NCBI RefSeq assembly: GCF_036700095.1
Contig: NZ_CP144918.1
Span: 1,241,001-1,305,000 of the forward strand
DNA length: 64,000 nt
Origin: Pelagerythrobacter marensis
GTDB lineage: Bacteria > Pseudomonadota > Alphaproteobacteria > Sphingomonadales > Sphingomonadaceae
Direction of reading: 5' to 3'
The notes below the pieces were generated by a model that was not told the origin of the DNA, did no database searches, and saw nothing but the letters and a program-made list of their open reading frames with translations. Below are positions 36,235 to 45,067 of the stretch, one piece after another. The translations under genes and the position numbers were made by a program. Position 1 is the stretch's first letter. Each line of letters begins with the position of its first letter.

Positions 36235-36675
36235 ATGCCGCTCGGGTCGAAGGATCGTGTCTTCGCGAATCGGGCCGTTCGGGCCGCACTGGCGTTTTCG
36301 CTTGCCGTCGCGGCGCCTGCCGGCCTGCAGGCCGAGCCCGTTCAGCAGTTGCGCATTTACCGGGTCCCGGCCGAGAACGAGGAGGTGTTTCACCGCCGCT
36401 TCCGCGATCAGGCCATCCCCATCATGCGCGGCCACGGCTTCGAATTCGTCGCCACCTGGCGGTCGCGGCACGAGGGCCAGACCGAATTCGTTTATCTCCT
36501 CTCCTGGCCGGACGAGGCGACAATGGCCGCGGCCTGGGATGCCTTCATGGCCGACGAACGCTGGTCGGAAATCAAGCGGCGGACTGCCGCGAAGCATGGA
36601 ACGTTCGTCCTCGGGATCGAGGATCGGACGCTTATCCCGACCGATTATTCGCCGTCCTCGCTCGACGGCGATTGA
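36235..36675 (+). CDS. NIPSNAP family protein with signal peptide
   Basis: 146 residues from ATG 36235, which has GAGGGAGAG just upstream; an earlier in-frame start at 36169 lacks such a site. A signal peptide (about 1-29, ending GLQA) is followed by a NIPSNAP/dimeric alpha-beta-barrel domain: QQLRIYRVPAENEEVFHRRF, FEFVATWRSRHEGQTEFVYL, LSWPDEATMAAAWDAFMADE. NIPSNAP-domain proteins in bacteria are often linked to degradation or transport of small hydrophobic compounds, but the function here is unknown. The TonB-dependent receptor gene follows 223 bp downstream. Confidence 0.8.
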   Translation: MPLGSKDRVFANRAVRAALAFSLAVAAPAGLQAEPVQQLRIYRVPAENEEVFHRRFRDQAIPIMRGHGFEFVATWRSRHEGQTEFVYLLSWPDEATMAAAWDAFMADERWSEIKRRTAAKHGTFVLGIEDRTLIPTDYSPSSLDGD

Positions 36676-36803
36676 GCCGGAGAATGCAGGAGAGGAGGGC
36701 CGGGCGCGCGGCCCTCTTCTCCCCTCTCGAAACCGCCTTCCCTCGCGCGCTCCGCCCGCCCCTGCCCGGCATTCCCATCCGATTCCGAGCGACTGCATCT
36801 ACT

Positions 36804-36823
36804 ACATTGACATCAATGTCAGT
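36804..36823 (+). promoter_or_regulatory. operator-like dyad overlapping the TonB-receptor promoter
   Basis: ACATTGACATCAATGTCAGT contains the perfect dyad TGACAT-CA-ATGTCA (36808-36821) and a TTGACA -35-like hexamer (36807-36812). A weak -10 candidate (TACAGA, 36829-36834) follows after 16 bp. The same 20-mer occurs with 18/20 identity at 40708-40727. The layout fits a TetR-type repressor site. The regulator is not in the window. Confidence 0.55.
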
Positions 36824-36898
36824 TGGGTTACAGATGCCGGGGGAACAAGGAACGACGAATCCGAAAAAGGATTCGCGCTCGACAAGGGAGAGGACATC

Positions 36899-39889
36899 AT
36901 GGGGATTGCCCGTAGTTGCTTTTGCGCCTGCAGCACTTTGGCTCTGATCGCGGGGGGCGGATCGGCCGCCCTGGCGCAGGATAGCGAGGCGCAGGCATCG
37001 GCTTCCACTTCCGCACAGGGGACCGAAGGCCCGGTGATCATCGTCACCGCGCAGAAGCGGGTCGAACGGCTGATCGACGTGCCCATCGCGATCACCGCGC
37101 TATCGAACGAGGCGCTCGACGATTACAAGATCGAAGGCGGATCGGAACTGCTGCGTGCAGTGCCCAACGTCAATTTCTCGAAAAGCAATTTCAGCATGTA
37201 CAACTTCTCGATCCGCGGGATCGGGACGAAGGCGATTTCGGCGGCGAGCGATCCGGCGGTGGCGGTCAGCTTCAACAATATTCCGCTCATTCGCAATCGC
37301 CTGTTCGAATCCGAATTTTTCGACATGGAGCGGATCGAGGTCCTGCGCGGACCCCAGGGCACGCTCTATGGCCGCAATGCGACATCCGGCGTGGTCAACA
37401 TGATCCCGGCGATGCCGGAATTTACCGAGGTCAGCGGCGAAGTGCGGGCGGAAGCCGGCAGCTACGCTACGCGCCGGCTGGGTGGGCATCTCAACGTCCC
37501 GCTCAGCGATACGCTGGCGGTGCGCGCGGCGGGCATGATGACCAAGCGCAACGGGTACGATTTCAACACCTACACCAACAAGCGCGTCAACGGGCGCGAC
37601 TTGTGGTCGACGCGTCTCTCGCTGGCGTGGGAGCCGAGCGAGAACTTCCGCGCGAGCTTCATCTGGCAACATTTCGAGGAAGACGACAATCGCTCGCGAA
37701 CCGGCAAGCAGCTCTGCACCCGCGATCCGGGACCGACTCAGATCGGCGATACGACCGTGCCGTTCGATTATACGCGGGCGAAGCTGAGTCAGGGCTGTCT
37801 GGCTGCGAGCCTCTATGACGATGCAGCGTACGGCGCGCCTAATCTGTTAGGGTCTTCGCAATTCTTTGCTGCAGCCATCAATTTGGTTGGTTATAAACCA
37901 GACACGAGAGAGCCGGTGAATGGGCTGTCACTACTTTCGCCGCCCTACCGTGGTATCACGCAGTCGCGCAACTTGCGCGAAATTGAAACCGCGTACGATC
38001 CGGTGTTCCGGGCCAACAATGATATCTTTCAACTCAATTTCGAATTCACGATGGGTGATGTCGGTCTCTATTCGCAGACAACGTTCGCCAAAGACAGTTA
38101 TTATTCCTCGCAGGACTATAATCGCTTTGTATCCGTGCCGATTTTTCCCGATAGCGCCGGTCTAGTCAACGCGTTGGGGATTCCGTTGCCCAATGATGGG
38201 TTAACCCCGGGGGGGATCTATACCGATCCCCAACTTGGCCCATCCGACCGCTGGGTCGCGGTCGATATAAGCCAGTCCGAGAATGAACAGTGGTTTCAGG
38301 AACTTCGTCTGACATCGGATATGGATGGCCCCTTAAATTTCAACCTTGGGGCCAACTACCTTAACTTCGACACGCAAGACGATTATTATGTCATGAGCAA
38401 TGTATTCTCATATATTGCAGAGTTATTGTATAACAGGCGTGGAAATGACATAATCGATTGCTCCCAGCCCGAAACAGTGCCGGGGGAGTGCGTCTACGTC
38501 GATCCCAATCCGATCGATCAGATCGATGGGGAGGGGCACAATTATTTCCGCAGCAAGAACGTTGTCGAGATCGAATCCTGGGGCGTGTTCGGCGAATTGT
38601 ACTGGGACGTGACCGAAGATCTCAAGGTTACGCTCGGCGGGCGTTATACCAAAGACACTAAGACGACTACGCCGATCCCGACCCAGTTGCTGCTCGGCGC
38701 GGAAGATTACGGCCAAAGCACAGGCACTACCTCAGGCGGCTATATCAGTCGCGGATTTCGGGAGTTTCCCGACACGGTGCTGAAGTCCGACGCTTTCACC
38801 GGACGTTTCGTGGTGGATTGGCGGCCCGTAACGTCTTTCACCGATGACACCATGTTCTATGCCTCTGCCTCGCGCGGATACAAGGCAGGCGGAACCAACC
38901 CGCCCCGGATCGATGTCGACCCGGAGGTGATCCAGTATGAACCGCTCCCCGCCGATTTCGAACCTGAATATGTCACGGCCTTCGAGATCGGAACCAAGAA
39001 CGTCTTTGCGGGGGGGCGCTTTTCGCTGAACGCAACGGCGTTCCTGAATCTGTACAAGGATTATCAGGTTTCGCAGATCGTCGACCGGATTTCCCTCAAC
39101 GAGAATTTCGATGCCACCACCTGGGGGGCGGAGCTGGAAGCGGCGTGGGCCCCGACCGAGCGCTTCCGGGTCGACGCAACGCTCGGCTTTCTGCAAACCC
39201 GCATCGGCGACGGCGAGCAATCGATCGACGTGATGAATCGCACCCAGGGCAACGAAGATTGGGTACTGGTCCGGCCCTCACCGGCGGTACCGTCGAACTG
39301 CATCGCGCCGCGGGACAAAGTCGAGGCAATATTGAATAGCCCGTTTACTGCGCCGCCGGATGGGAGCCTCTCCAATATGGCGTTGGGGTCCTTGTGCGCC
39401 GGATCGAAACGATACGGCAGCTGGGATCCGGAGAGAGAGGGGCTGCCTCTCTATGCGATGTTCGGTTTTACCTACGATCCGCTGACCGATGCGCCGAACG
39501 GGGGAAGGGGCTTTTTTGCCGACCTGTCCGGCAATGAATTGCCCAATGCACCGCATCTGACATTCAACATCGGGGCGCAATACACGCTCCCGATCGATGG
39601 CGGCGATTGGCAGCTGACGCTGCGCGGCGATTATTACCGCCAGTCCGAAAGCTATGCCCGGGTCTACAATACCGAGATCGACCGGCTGAAGGCCTGGGAC
39701 AACGTCAACGCCGCGCTTACGCTCACGCGCCCGCAGGACGACTTCTCGCTGCAGCTTTACGTCAAGAACGTCTTCAACGACGCGCCGATCACCGACTTCT
39801 TCCTGAACAGCGACGATACCGGCCTGACAGCCAACGTTTTCACGCTCGACCCGCGTATCATCGGGTTGAGGGCGACGGTGGGTTTCTAA
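36899..39889 (+). CDS. TonB-dependent receptor
   Basis: 996 residues from ATG 36899, with AAGGGAGAGG upstream. The signal peptide is about 1-27 (ends AALAQ). A TonB box PVIIVTAQKR is followed by a plug domain (about 55-170: DVPIAITALSNEALDDY, FSIRGIGTKAISAASDPAVA, MERIEVLRGPQGTLYGRNAT). A 22-strand-type barrel ends in LRATVGF. Such receptors import large or scarce ligands with TonB energy; this subgroup is frequent in sphingomonads and the substrate is unknown. The loop-rich centre (about 37.8-38.5 kb) is noticeably less GC-rich than the ends, which suggests recombination of surface loops. Confidence 0.93.
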   Translation: MGIARSCFCACSTLALIAGGGSAALAQDSEAQASASTSAQGTEGPVIIVTAQKRVERLIDVPIAITALSNEALDDYKIEGGSELLRAVPNVNFSKSNFSMYNFSIRGIGTKAISAASDPAVAVSFNNIPLIRNRLFESEFFDMERIEVLRGPQGTLYGRNATSGVVNMIPAMPEFTEVSGEVRAEAGSYATRRLGGHLNVPLSDTLAVRAAGMMTKRNGYDFNTYTNKRVNGRDLWSTRLSLAWEPSENFRASFIWQHFEEDDNRSRTGKQLCTRDPGPTQIGDTTVPFDYTRAKLSQGCLAASLYDDAAYGAPNLLGSSQFFAAAINLVGYKPDTREPVNGLSLLSPPYRGITQSRNLREIETAYDPVFRANNDIFQLNFEFTMGDVGLYSQTTFAKDSYYSSQDYNRFVSVPIFPDSAGLVNALGIPLPNDGLTPGGIYTDPQLGPSDRWVAVDISQSENEQWFQELRLTSDMDGPLNFNLGANYLNFDTQDDYYVMSNVFSYIAELLYNRRGNDIIDCSQPETVPGECVYVDPNPIDQIDGEGHNYFRSKNVVEIESWGVFGELYWDVTEDLKVTLGGRYTKDTKTTTPIPTQLLLGAEDYGQSTGTTSGGYISRGFREFPDTVLKSDAFTGRFVVDWRPVTSFTDDTMFYASASRGYKAGGTNPPRIDVDPEVIQYEPLPADFEPEYVTAFEIGTKNVFAGGRFSLNATAFLNLYKDYQVSQIVDRISLNENFDATTWGAELEAAWAPTERFRVDATLGFLQTRIGDGEQSIDVMNRTQGNEDWVLVRPSPAVPSNCIAPRDKVEAILNSPFTAPPDGSLSNMALGSLCAGSKRYGSWDPEREGLPLYAMFGFTYDPLTDAPNGGRGFFADLSGNELPNAPHLTFNIGAQYTLPIDGGDWQLTLRGDYYRQSESYARVYNTEIDRLKAWDNVNAALTLTRPQDDFSLQLYVKNVFNDAPITDFFLNSDDTGLTANVFTLDPRIIGLRATVGF

Positions 39890-39946
39890 AACTGTGTCAG
39901 AAAGAGAAAACTTCGGGCAAAACTTAGTATCATTGAGGTAACTTGT

Positions 39947-40381
39947 ATGAGATTGATTATTAAGGCGACGTCATTCATAGCGCTACTCTGCGCTGCATCT
40001 ACACCTTCTCAAGCGCAGAATTCGGAAGTATCTGGCTTGATGGGTATAATGAAGAAAAATGATCAAATGATTTGCGATGGAGTTTTAACGTTAAGCGGTT
40101 CTAATATTCAAGAATCCACTAAGATCGAAGATATTTCGGTCACCGGTGGGCCATTCTCCATATGCCAGTTAGTGTCGTTCTTGAATTCGCCTTATGACAT
40201 TGAGCGTGATGGAAATCAATTGACAGTAAAAGGTGTCTATATTGATTCTTATTGGACTCCAGGTGGTTGTGAAGGAGATCTTACAGGCACAATAAATGGA
40301 AATTCTCTCACCATTGATTCAGTTATCCCGGAAGTCGATCCAGGAACCGGAGATTGTTTAGTGAAGGGTTTTTTCTCTTAA
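39947..40381 (+). CDS. small secreted four-cysteine protein, paralogue 1
   Basis: 144 residues. The signal peptide is 1-23 (ends SQAQ). The mature part has four Cys in the order ICDG, ICQL, GGCEGD and TGDC, and ends ... VIPEVDPGTGDCLVKGFFS. It is clearly related to the protein encoded at 40808-41239 (same four Cys, GCEGDL/DCEGDL and PEVDPGTGDC shared) and to the decayed copy between them. The gene is much richer in A and T than its neighbours, which hints at foreign origin. It starts 57 bp after the TonB-receptor stop, so it may be a surface or periplasmic partner of that receptor. No known family recognised. Confidence 0.7.
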   Translation: MRLIIKATSFIALLCAASTPSQAQNSEVSGLMGIMKKNDQMICDGVLTLSGSNIQESTKIEDISVTGGPFSICQLVSFLNSPYDIERDGNQLTVKGVYIDSYWTPGGCEGDLTGTINGNSLTIDSVIPEVDPGTGDCLVKGFFS

Positions 40382-40510
40382 AAAGTTGAAATTTAATTTC
40401 GCACCAATACAATAGATATACAGGCAAATATATGCAAGCTATACTGTCCGATTTTCATCAGTTTATGAATTACGCCATAGAATAAAATAGATGGAAGTTT
40501 TAGGGAGGGT

Positions 40511-40701
40511 ATGTTGAAGCTATTAGCTTTGGTAGCAGTTGGTGCGGCCTCTACGCATTCGCGCCGGCAAGTCTGATAGCGCAGAGTTCGACCGTCTCCG
40601 ATATTTTAGCAATTCAGAAGGGAGCCGGACCTGTCCTAACCTGCGAGGCGGCACTTGCTCTTGATGGGCCGAGCCTGGAAACATCGACCCACGCCACATG
40701 A
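40511..40701 (+). pseudogene. decayed third paralogue of the four-cysteine secreted protein
   Basis: After GGGAGGGT the frame opens at ATG 40511 with MLKLLALVAVGAA, then runs off into a stop at 40574-40576. Shifting by one base restores LYAFAPASLIAQSSTV followed by DILAIQKGAGPVLTCEAALA and LDGPSLETSTHAT. This matches AQSSTISGTVQVQKGTGPQL of the intact gene at 40808. A single lost base in the signal-peptide region explains the shift (inferred). The frame stops at 40699-40701, about half-way through the family length, so the 3' half is also gone. Confidence 0.75.
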
Positions 40702-40707
40702 ATGTTG

Positions 40708-40727
40708 ACATTGACATCCATGTAAGT
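40708..40727 (+). promoter_or_regulatory. second copy of the operator-like 20-mer
   Basis: ACATTGACATCCATGTAAGT matches the element at 36804-36823 in 18 of 20 positions. It sits 80 bp upstream of the four-cysteine protein gene at 40808, directly after the pseudogene. This suggests that gene and the TonB receptor answer to the same regulator. Confidence 0.5.
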
Positions 40728-40807
40728 GACTCTGGCTCCACTCTGGAGATAATCTCCCGAGTCGCCGGCGAAAGATCGGTGTAACTAGAAGGAAGAGGAG
40801 TAGGATT

Positions 40808-41239
40808 ATGAGAGGATTTGCTTTGTTGGCAGCCGGTGCAGCGCTTTGCGCACTTCCGGCGACTGCGATGGCACAGAGCTCCACCATTTCGGGAACCGTG
40901 CAAGTGCAAAAGGGGACCGGCCCGCAGTTGACCTGCACTGCCACTGTTGGGCTCAATGGCTCAACCCCGGAAACGTCCACGCAGGTTACCTCGCTATCGC
41001 TCAGCGGCAGTTTTGGGCTTTGCTCGACAGTTCAATTTCCCAATGTTCCGCACTCGATCACCCAAGGTGGCGGCAACTTTACCGTAAACGACGTCTACGC
41101 CCGTACGTACATCACCGGGGGCGATTGCGAGGGCGACCTCGCCGGGACTGTCAGCAACGGCGTCGTGAGCGTCAACGCCGTCCTTCCGGAAGTCGATCCC
41201 GGCACCGGCGATTGCACGGTGATCGGCACACTCTCCTGA
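40808..41239 (+). CDS. small secreted four-cysteine protein, paralogue 2
   Basis: 143 residues. The signal peptide is 1-22 (MRGFALLAAGAALCALPATA then MAQ). The mature part is beta-rich with Thr/Ser/Gly repeats and four Cys in LTCTA, GLCST, GDCEGDLAGT and GTGDCTVIGTLS. These positions align with the paralogue at 39947, so two disulfides are likely. GC content is like the rest of the genome, unlike paralogue 1. It has its own ribosome site (GGAAGAGGAG) and a nearby operator-like element. No domain recognised; the size and secretion signal suggest a periplasmic or surface binding protein. Confidence 0.75.
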   Translation: MRGFALLAAGAALCALPATAMAQSSTISGTVQVQKGTGPQLTCTATVGLNGSTPETSTQVTSLSLSGSFGLCSTVQFPNVPHSITQGGGNFTVNDVYARTYITGGDCEGDLAGTVSNGVVSVNAVLPEVDPGTGDCTVIGTLS

Positions 41240-41240
41240 A

Positions 41241-41265
41241 CTCGCGCGCCTGTCCAGCGCGCGAG
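41241..41265 (+). terminator. hairpin directly after the four-cysteine gene
   Basis: A perfect 9-bp inverted repeat CTCGCGCGC / GCGCGCGAG with a 7-base loop starts two bases after the stop codon. No real T-run follows, so termination may be weak or factor-assisted. Confidence 0.5.
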
Positions 41266-41419
41266 GCCTTCACCAGGCCTAGACTCGTGCCGCGGCCCGT
41301 ACCCGGGCTGCGGCACCACTTTTTTGTTGCGCCGCCTTCGCTGGCGTCGCTTTTCGGGTGTCAGTGCATCGGCGACCGACCTTGGCGAATGAATCCGCGA
41401 TAGGGCATTGTGTGCCCGT

Positions 41420-44047
41420 ATGAAGCGACCGGGTGCGTCTTCGACAGCCAGCGGCCGCGTGGGCGCCGACGCGCGAGGCGCTGGGCTCGCCGCGCGGCGG
41501 GGCGGCGACCTCGTGATCGTTTTCGCTGCACTCCTCCCGCTCCATCCGGTTTCCGCGGCCACGGCGGTCCAGGACCGCGACCGTGCCGAGGCGGCGCCCG
41601 ACACCTCGGAACCGGCAGGCGGCGAAGGCGGCGGGGATGCGGACATCGTCGTCACCGCGCCGCGATATGGCGAAGCGGTGGTCGCGGCCGAAACCGAGAT
41701 CGCGGAAGACGAGATCGCCGCCCAGGGGGCCGCCAGCATCTCCGAACTGCTCGAACGCCTGAGCCCGCTGATCGACCCGTCGGGGGAGGAGCCGGTGATC
41801 CTCGTCAATGGAGAGGATGTCGGCTTCGACCGGTCGATCCTCGCCTATCCGCCCGAGGCGCTGCAGCGGCTGGGGGTGCTCGAACCCGGCGCCGCGGCCC
41901 GCTATGGCCACCCGGCGGGCAAGCGCGTGATCAACCTCGTGCTCAAGAAGCAATTCGCGCGCCGCACCGTCGACCTCGCCGCGCGAGCACCCACCCGCGG
42001 GGGGCGCCACGGCGGCGATCTCTCGATCGGGCAGGTCGCGATCTCCGGCCCCACGCGGTGGAACGTTCAGGGCCGGGTCTCGTTCGACAGCGCCCTGCGC
42101 GAAAGCGCCCGCGACGTTCGCCGGGAAGCGGTCGACCTCGCCGGCTATGTCGCCGCGCTCGACGGCGGCGAGATCGATCCGGCGCTGAGCGCTGTCGCCG
42201 GCCGGATCGTGACGGTGGCTCCGCTCCCCGGCGCTTTTGCCGGATCGCGGCCCGCGCTGGCCGATTTCGCCCGGCCGCGCGACCCGGCCTCCGTTGTCGA
42301 CGCGGCGCGTTTCGCCAACCTGCTGCCCGCCCAGCGCAACGCCAGCCTTAACCTCGGCATCGGCCGCCGGATCGGCGCGTTCAATGCGGCGGTCAACCTC
42401 ACCGCATCGGCCAGCGAAAGCGTCGATCATCGCGGCCTGCCGGTCGTCTCGGCGATTCTGCCGGCCGACAGCCGGTGGTCGCCGTTCGTCCGCGATGTCG
42501 CGCTGGTCCGGCCGCTCGACGGCGACGCCGCTCTGCGCAACGAGAACCACGCCCGATCGTTGGGCCTGTCGGTGTCCCTGTCGGGCCAGCTGGCCGGCTG
42601 GCGAACGCAGCTGTCGGCGGTTTACGGGCACAATCGCGGGCGCAATCTGCGGGAAAGCGGGATCGATACGGCGCAGGTGCAGAGCTTGCTGGACGGCGAT
42701 GCCGCCGGTTTCGATCCCTATCGCCCATGGTCGCGCCGCCTGCTCTCGGCGACCCGCAACCGGTCGGCCAGCGACAGCCTGAGCCTCAGGATCAATGCGG
42801 CGAAGCAGGTGTTCGAACTGGCCGACGCACCGGTCAACGCCAGCGTCACCGTGGACGCGATGGGCAGCGAGAGCAGGTTCACCCCGCTCGACCGCCTCGG
42901 CAACGCGCAGCCGGGCAGCAGCCGCACCACCCATCGCCGCGGCGGGGGAGAGTTGGCGCTCGACATTCCGCTGGCGCGGCGCGGCGATGCCGGCCTGCTG
43001 CCGCTGGGCGACCTGTCGCTCGATCTGTCGGCGGGCGGCCGGGCCAGTTCGGGCAGCGCGCTGCGCCGGCAATATGGCGCGGGTTTCACCTGGTCGCCGG
43101 CGTCCTTCGTCCGGCTGCGCGGCTCTTTCGAACATCGCGAAACCGCCCCGTCGAGCGACGACCTGGGGGCGCCGCGAGTCGAGACGGTGAAGCTGCTTTA
43201 CGATTTCGTGCGGCAGGAACTGGCGGAACCCCTGTGGATCACCGGCGGCAATCCCGCGCTCGATCGGGGCAGCCGCCGCACCCTCTCGCTATCCGCCCAG
43301 CTCCGCCCGCTGGACAGCCTGGCGCTGACGCTCGATGTCCGTTATCGCCGGCGCGAGGGGCAGGGCGGGATCGCGCCGTTTCCCGAGCTGACCCCGGCGA
43401 CCGAGGCGGCTTTCCCGGAGCGGGTCACGCGCGACGATGCCGGGCGGCTGGTCGCGGTCGACGCGCGTGCGATCAATATCGCGCGCAGTTCGGAAAGCGA
43501 GCTGGTGTCGGGCGTGAACCTGCGCCTGCCCGATCCGTCCGCGGCGTCGGGCCGCGGCGCGATATCGGGGCGCGATCCGCTGCGCTATACGCTGTCGATC
43601 AACCATACGTGGAAGCTGGAAAACGAGCTGCTGATCCACCCCGGGGCGCCGGTCATCGACCGGCTGGCGGAGACCGGCCAGTCGCGCCACGCGCTTTCGG
43701 CGCGCGCGACGGTGGGGCGTAAGGCGATCGGTGCGAACCTGCAGGCGACCTGGAGCAGCCCGTCGCGCGTAAGAGCGACCGCTGCCGCGCCGCCCGCTTC
43801 CGATTTCCGCTATCGCCCGCCGCTATCGGTCGATTTCGGCCTGTTTGCAGAACCGGCCGAGTTCGCGGCCGATGCCGAAAATGCCGGATGGCTCGCCGAT
43901 CTCCGGCTTTCGCTCGATGTCGAGAACCTGTTCGACTCCTACCGCCGGGTAACGCTGTCCGACGGCACCGTTCCGCCGGGGTTCGCGCGTTACGAGATCG
44001 ACCCTCTGGGGCGAACGGTGAAGGTCTCGATCCGCAAGCAGTTCTAG
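41420..44047 (+). CDS. TonB-dependent receptor-like outer-membrane protein
   Basis: 875 residues from ATG 41420 (a TTG at 41408 is also in frame). The export signal is long and Arg-rich, about 1-47 (VIVFAALLPLHPVSA). A plug-like domain follows: ADIVVTAPRYGEAVVAAETE, ASISELLERLSPLIDPSGEE, PVILVNGEDVGFDRSILAYP and a GKRVINLVLKKQF border. The barrel is about 600 residues, closing VKVSIRKQF with a terminal Phe. The family is common in sphingomonads. A VVTAPRY TonB-box-like stretch is present. Ligand and partners are unknown. It is separated from the upstream four-cysteine gene by a hairpin, so it is probably transcribed on its own. Confidence 0.8.
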   Translation: MKRPGASSTASGRVGADARGAGLAARRGGDLVIVFAALLPLHPVSAATAVQDRDRAEAAPDTSEPAGGEGGGDADIVVTAPRYGEAVVAAETEIAEDEIAAQGAASISELLERLSPLIDPSGEEPVILVNGEDVGFDRSILAYPPEALQRLGVLEPGAAARYGHPAGKRVINLVLKKQFARRTVDLAARAPTRGGRHGGDLSIGQVAISGPTRWNVQGRVSFDSALRESARDVRREAVDLAGYVAALDGGEIDPALSAVAGRIVTVAPLPGAFAGSRPALADFARPRDPASVVDAARFANLLPAQRNASLNLGIGRRIGAFNAAVNLTASASESVDHRGLPVVSAILPADSRWSPFVRDVALVRPLDGDAALRNENHARSLGLSVSLSGQLAGWRTQLSAVYGHNRGRNLRESGIDTAQVQSLLDGDAAGFDPYRPWSRRLLSATRNRSASDSLSLRINAAKQVFELADAPVNASVTVDAMGSESRFTPLDRLGNAQPGSSRTTHRRGGGELALDIPLARRGDAGLLPLGDLSLDLSAGGRASSGSALRRQYGAGFTWSPASFVRLRGSFEHRETAPSSDDLGAPRVETVKLLYDFVRQELAEPLWITGGNPALDRGSRRTLSLSAQLRPLDSLALTLDVRYRRREGQGGIAPFPELTPATEAAFPERVTRDDAGRLVAVDARAINIARSSESELVSGVNLRLPDPSAASGRGAISGRDPLRYTLSINHTWKLENELLIHPGAPVIDRLAETGQSRHALSARATVGRKAIGANLQATWSSPSRVRATAAAPPASDFRYRPPLSVDFGLFAEPAEFAADAENAGWLADLRLSLDVENLFDSYRRVTLSDGTVPPGFARYEIDPLGRTVKVSIRKQF

Positions 44048-44124
44048 GCCGTCGATGCGCTCCCGCTCTGGGCATTGCGAGGAAAGGATTGCAATTGCCG
44101 GGCCGGATCGCGCACGGGGCCGGA

Positions 44125-44310
44125 ATGGACACACCGGTCGCTTCCCCGTGCCGCAATATCTGCCGCGTTTCCGCCGACGGCGCGCTGTGCGAAGGATGCG
44201 GGCGCACGCTCGACGAGATTGGCCGCTGGCAGACGGCGGAGGAAACGGAACGGCGGGCGATCGTGACTGCCGCGGCGGCGCGTCTGGCGCAGCTCAGGCG
44301 GGCCCGGTGA
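44125..44310 (+). CDS. DUF1289 family protein
   Basis: 61 residues from ATG 44125 (MDTPVASPCRNIC). The signature is two Cys pairs, PCRNICRVSADGALCEGCGR, followed by TLDEIGRWQTAEETERRAIV. The four Cys suggest a metal or Fe-S site. DUF1289 proteins are widespread small cytoplasmic proteins of unknown function. The end overlaps the convergent btuD stop by 17 bases. Confidence 0.85.
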   Translation: MDTPVASPCRNICRVSADGALCEGCGRTLDEIGRWQTAEETERRAIVTAAAARLAQLRRAR

Positions 44311-45067
44311 CGGTCAGCGCGAGGGCGCCCTCGCTCCGTTCGATCCGCGCCGCAACGCCGAAGACATCGGCCAGCCGCGCCGCGGTCATCGTTTCTTCGA
44401 CAGAGCCCTGCGCCACGATCCGCCCGTCCTTCATCCAGATCAGGCGATCGGCGTAGCGCGCCGCCAGCGCCAGGTCGTGAACGACGGTCAGCACGCCGCG
44501 CCCCGCGTGCGCGGCGGCGGCGAAGAGCTGCGCGACTTCGTGCTGGTAGCGCGGGTCGAGCGCGGCGACCGGCTCGTCCGCCACCAGCAGCGGCGTTTCC
44601 GCCGCGAATGCGCGTGCAAGATGGACCCGTGCCAGCTCTCCGCCCGAGAGCGTGTCGGCGGCGCGCTCCTCGAACCCGGCGAGGCGGCAGGCCGCGACCG
44701 CGCGTGCCACTGCCGCCGCATCCTCCGCCGAGAGCCGGCCGGGCGCCGCGCCATAGGCGAAACGGCCGAGCGCGATCACGTCGCGCACCGGCATCGGCCA
44801 GGCGAGCGGGCGCGTCTGCGGCAGGTAGGCGATCTTGCGCGCGCGGGCCATCGGCGAGAGGCTGCGGACGCTGGTGCCGTCGATCAGCGCCTCGCCCGCG
44901 TCGGGCGCGAGCAGGCCCAGTGCGAGCCGCAGGAGAGTCGACTTGCCCGAACCGTTGGGACCGATCAGCATGGTCAGCTCGCCCGGGCCGAGCCGAAAGC
45001 CGGCATTTTCGACGAGCGGGCGCCCCCCGGCGCGATAGGTGAGCCCGTGGGCTTCGAGCACGCTCAT
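44294..45067 (-). CDS. btuD: cobalamin (B12) ABC transporter ATP-binding protein
   Basis: 257 residues. Walker A GPNGSGKST (about 37-45), signature LSGGELARVHLARA, Walker B LLVADEPVAALDPR and the H-loop region VLTVVHDLALA are all present. FepC/BtuD-type ATPases power import of iron chelates, haem or B12. B12 is assigned because the operon sits behind a cobalamin riboswitch. Its start overlaps the permease stop (ATGA at 45064-45067), and the order is btuF-btuC-btuD. Confidence 0.88.
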   Translation of the reverse strand: MSVLEAHGLTYRAGGRPLVENAGFRLGPGELTMLIGPNGSGKSTLLRLALGLLAPDAGEALIDGTSVRSLSPMARARKIAYLPQTRPLAWPMPVRDVIALGRFAYGAAPGRLSAEDAAAVARAVAACRLAGFEERAADTLSGGELARVHLARAFAAETPLLVADEPVAALDPRYQHEVAQLFAAAAHAGRGVLTVVHDLALAARYADRLIWMKDGRIVAQGSVEETMTAARLADVFGVAARIERSEGALALTVTGPA

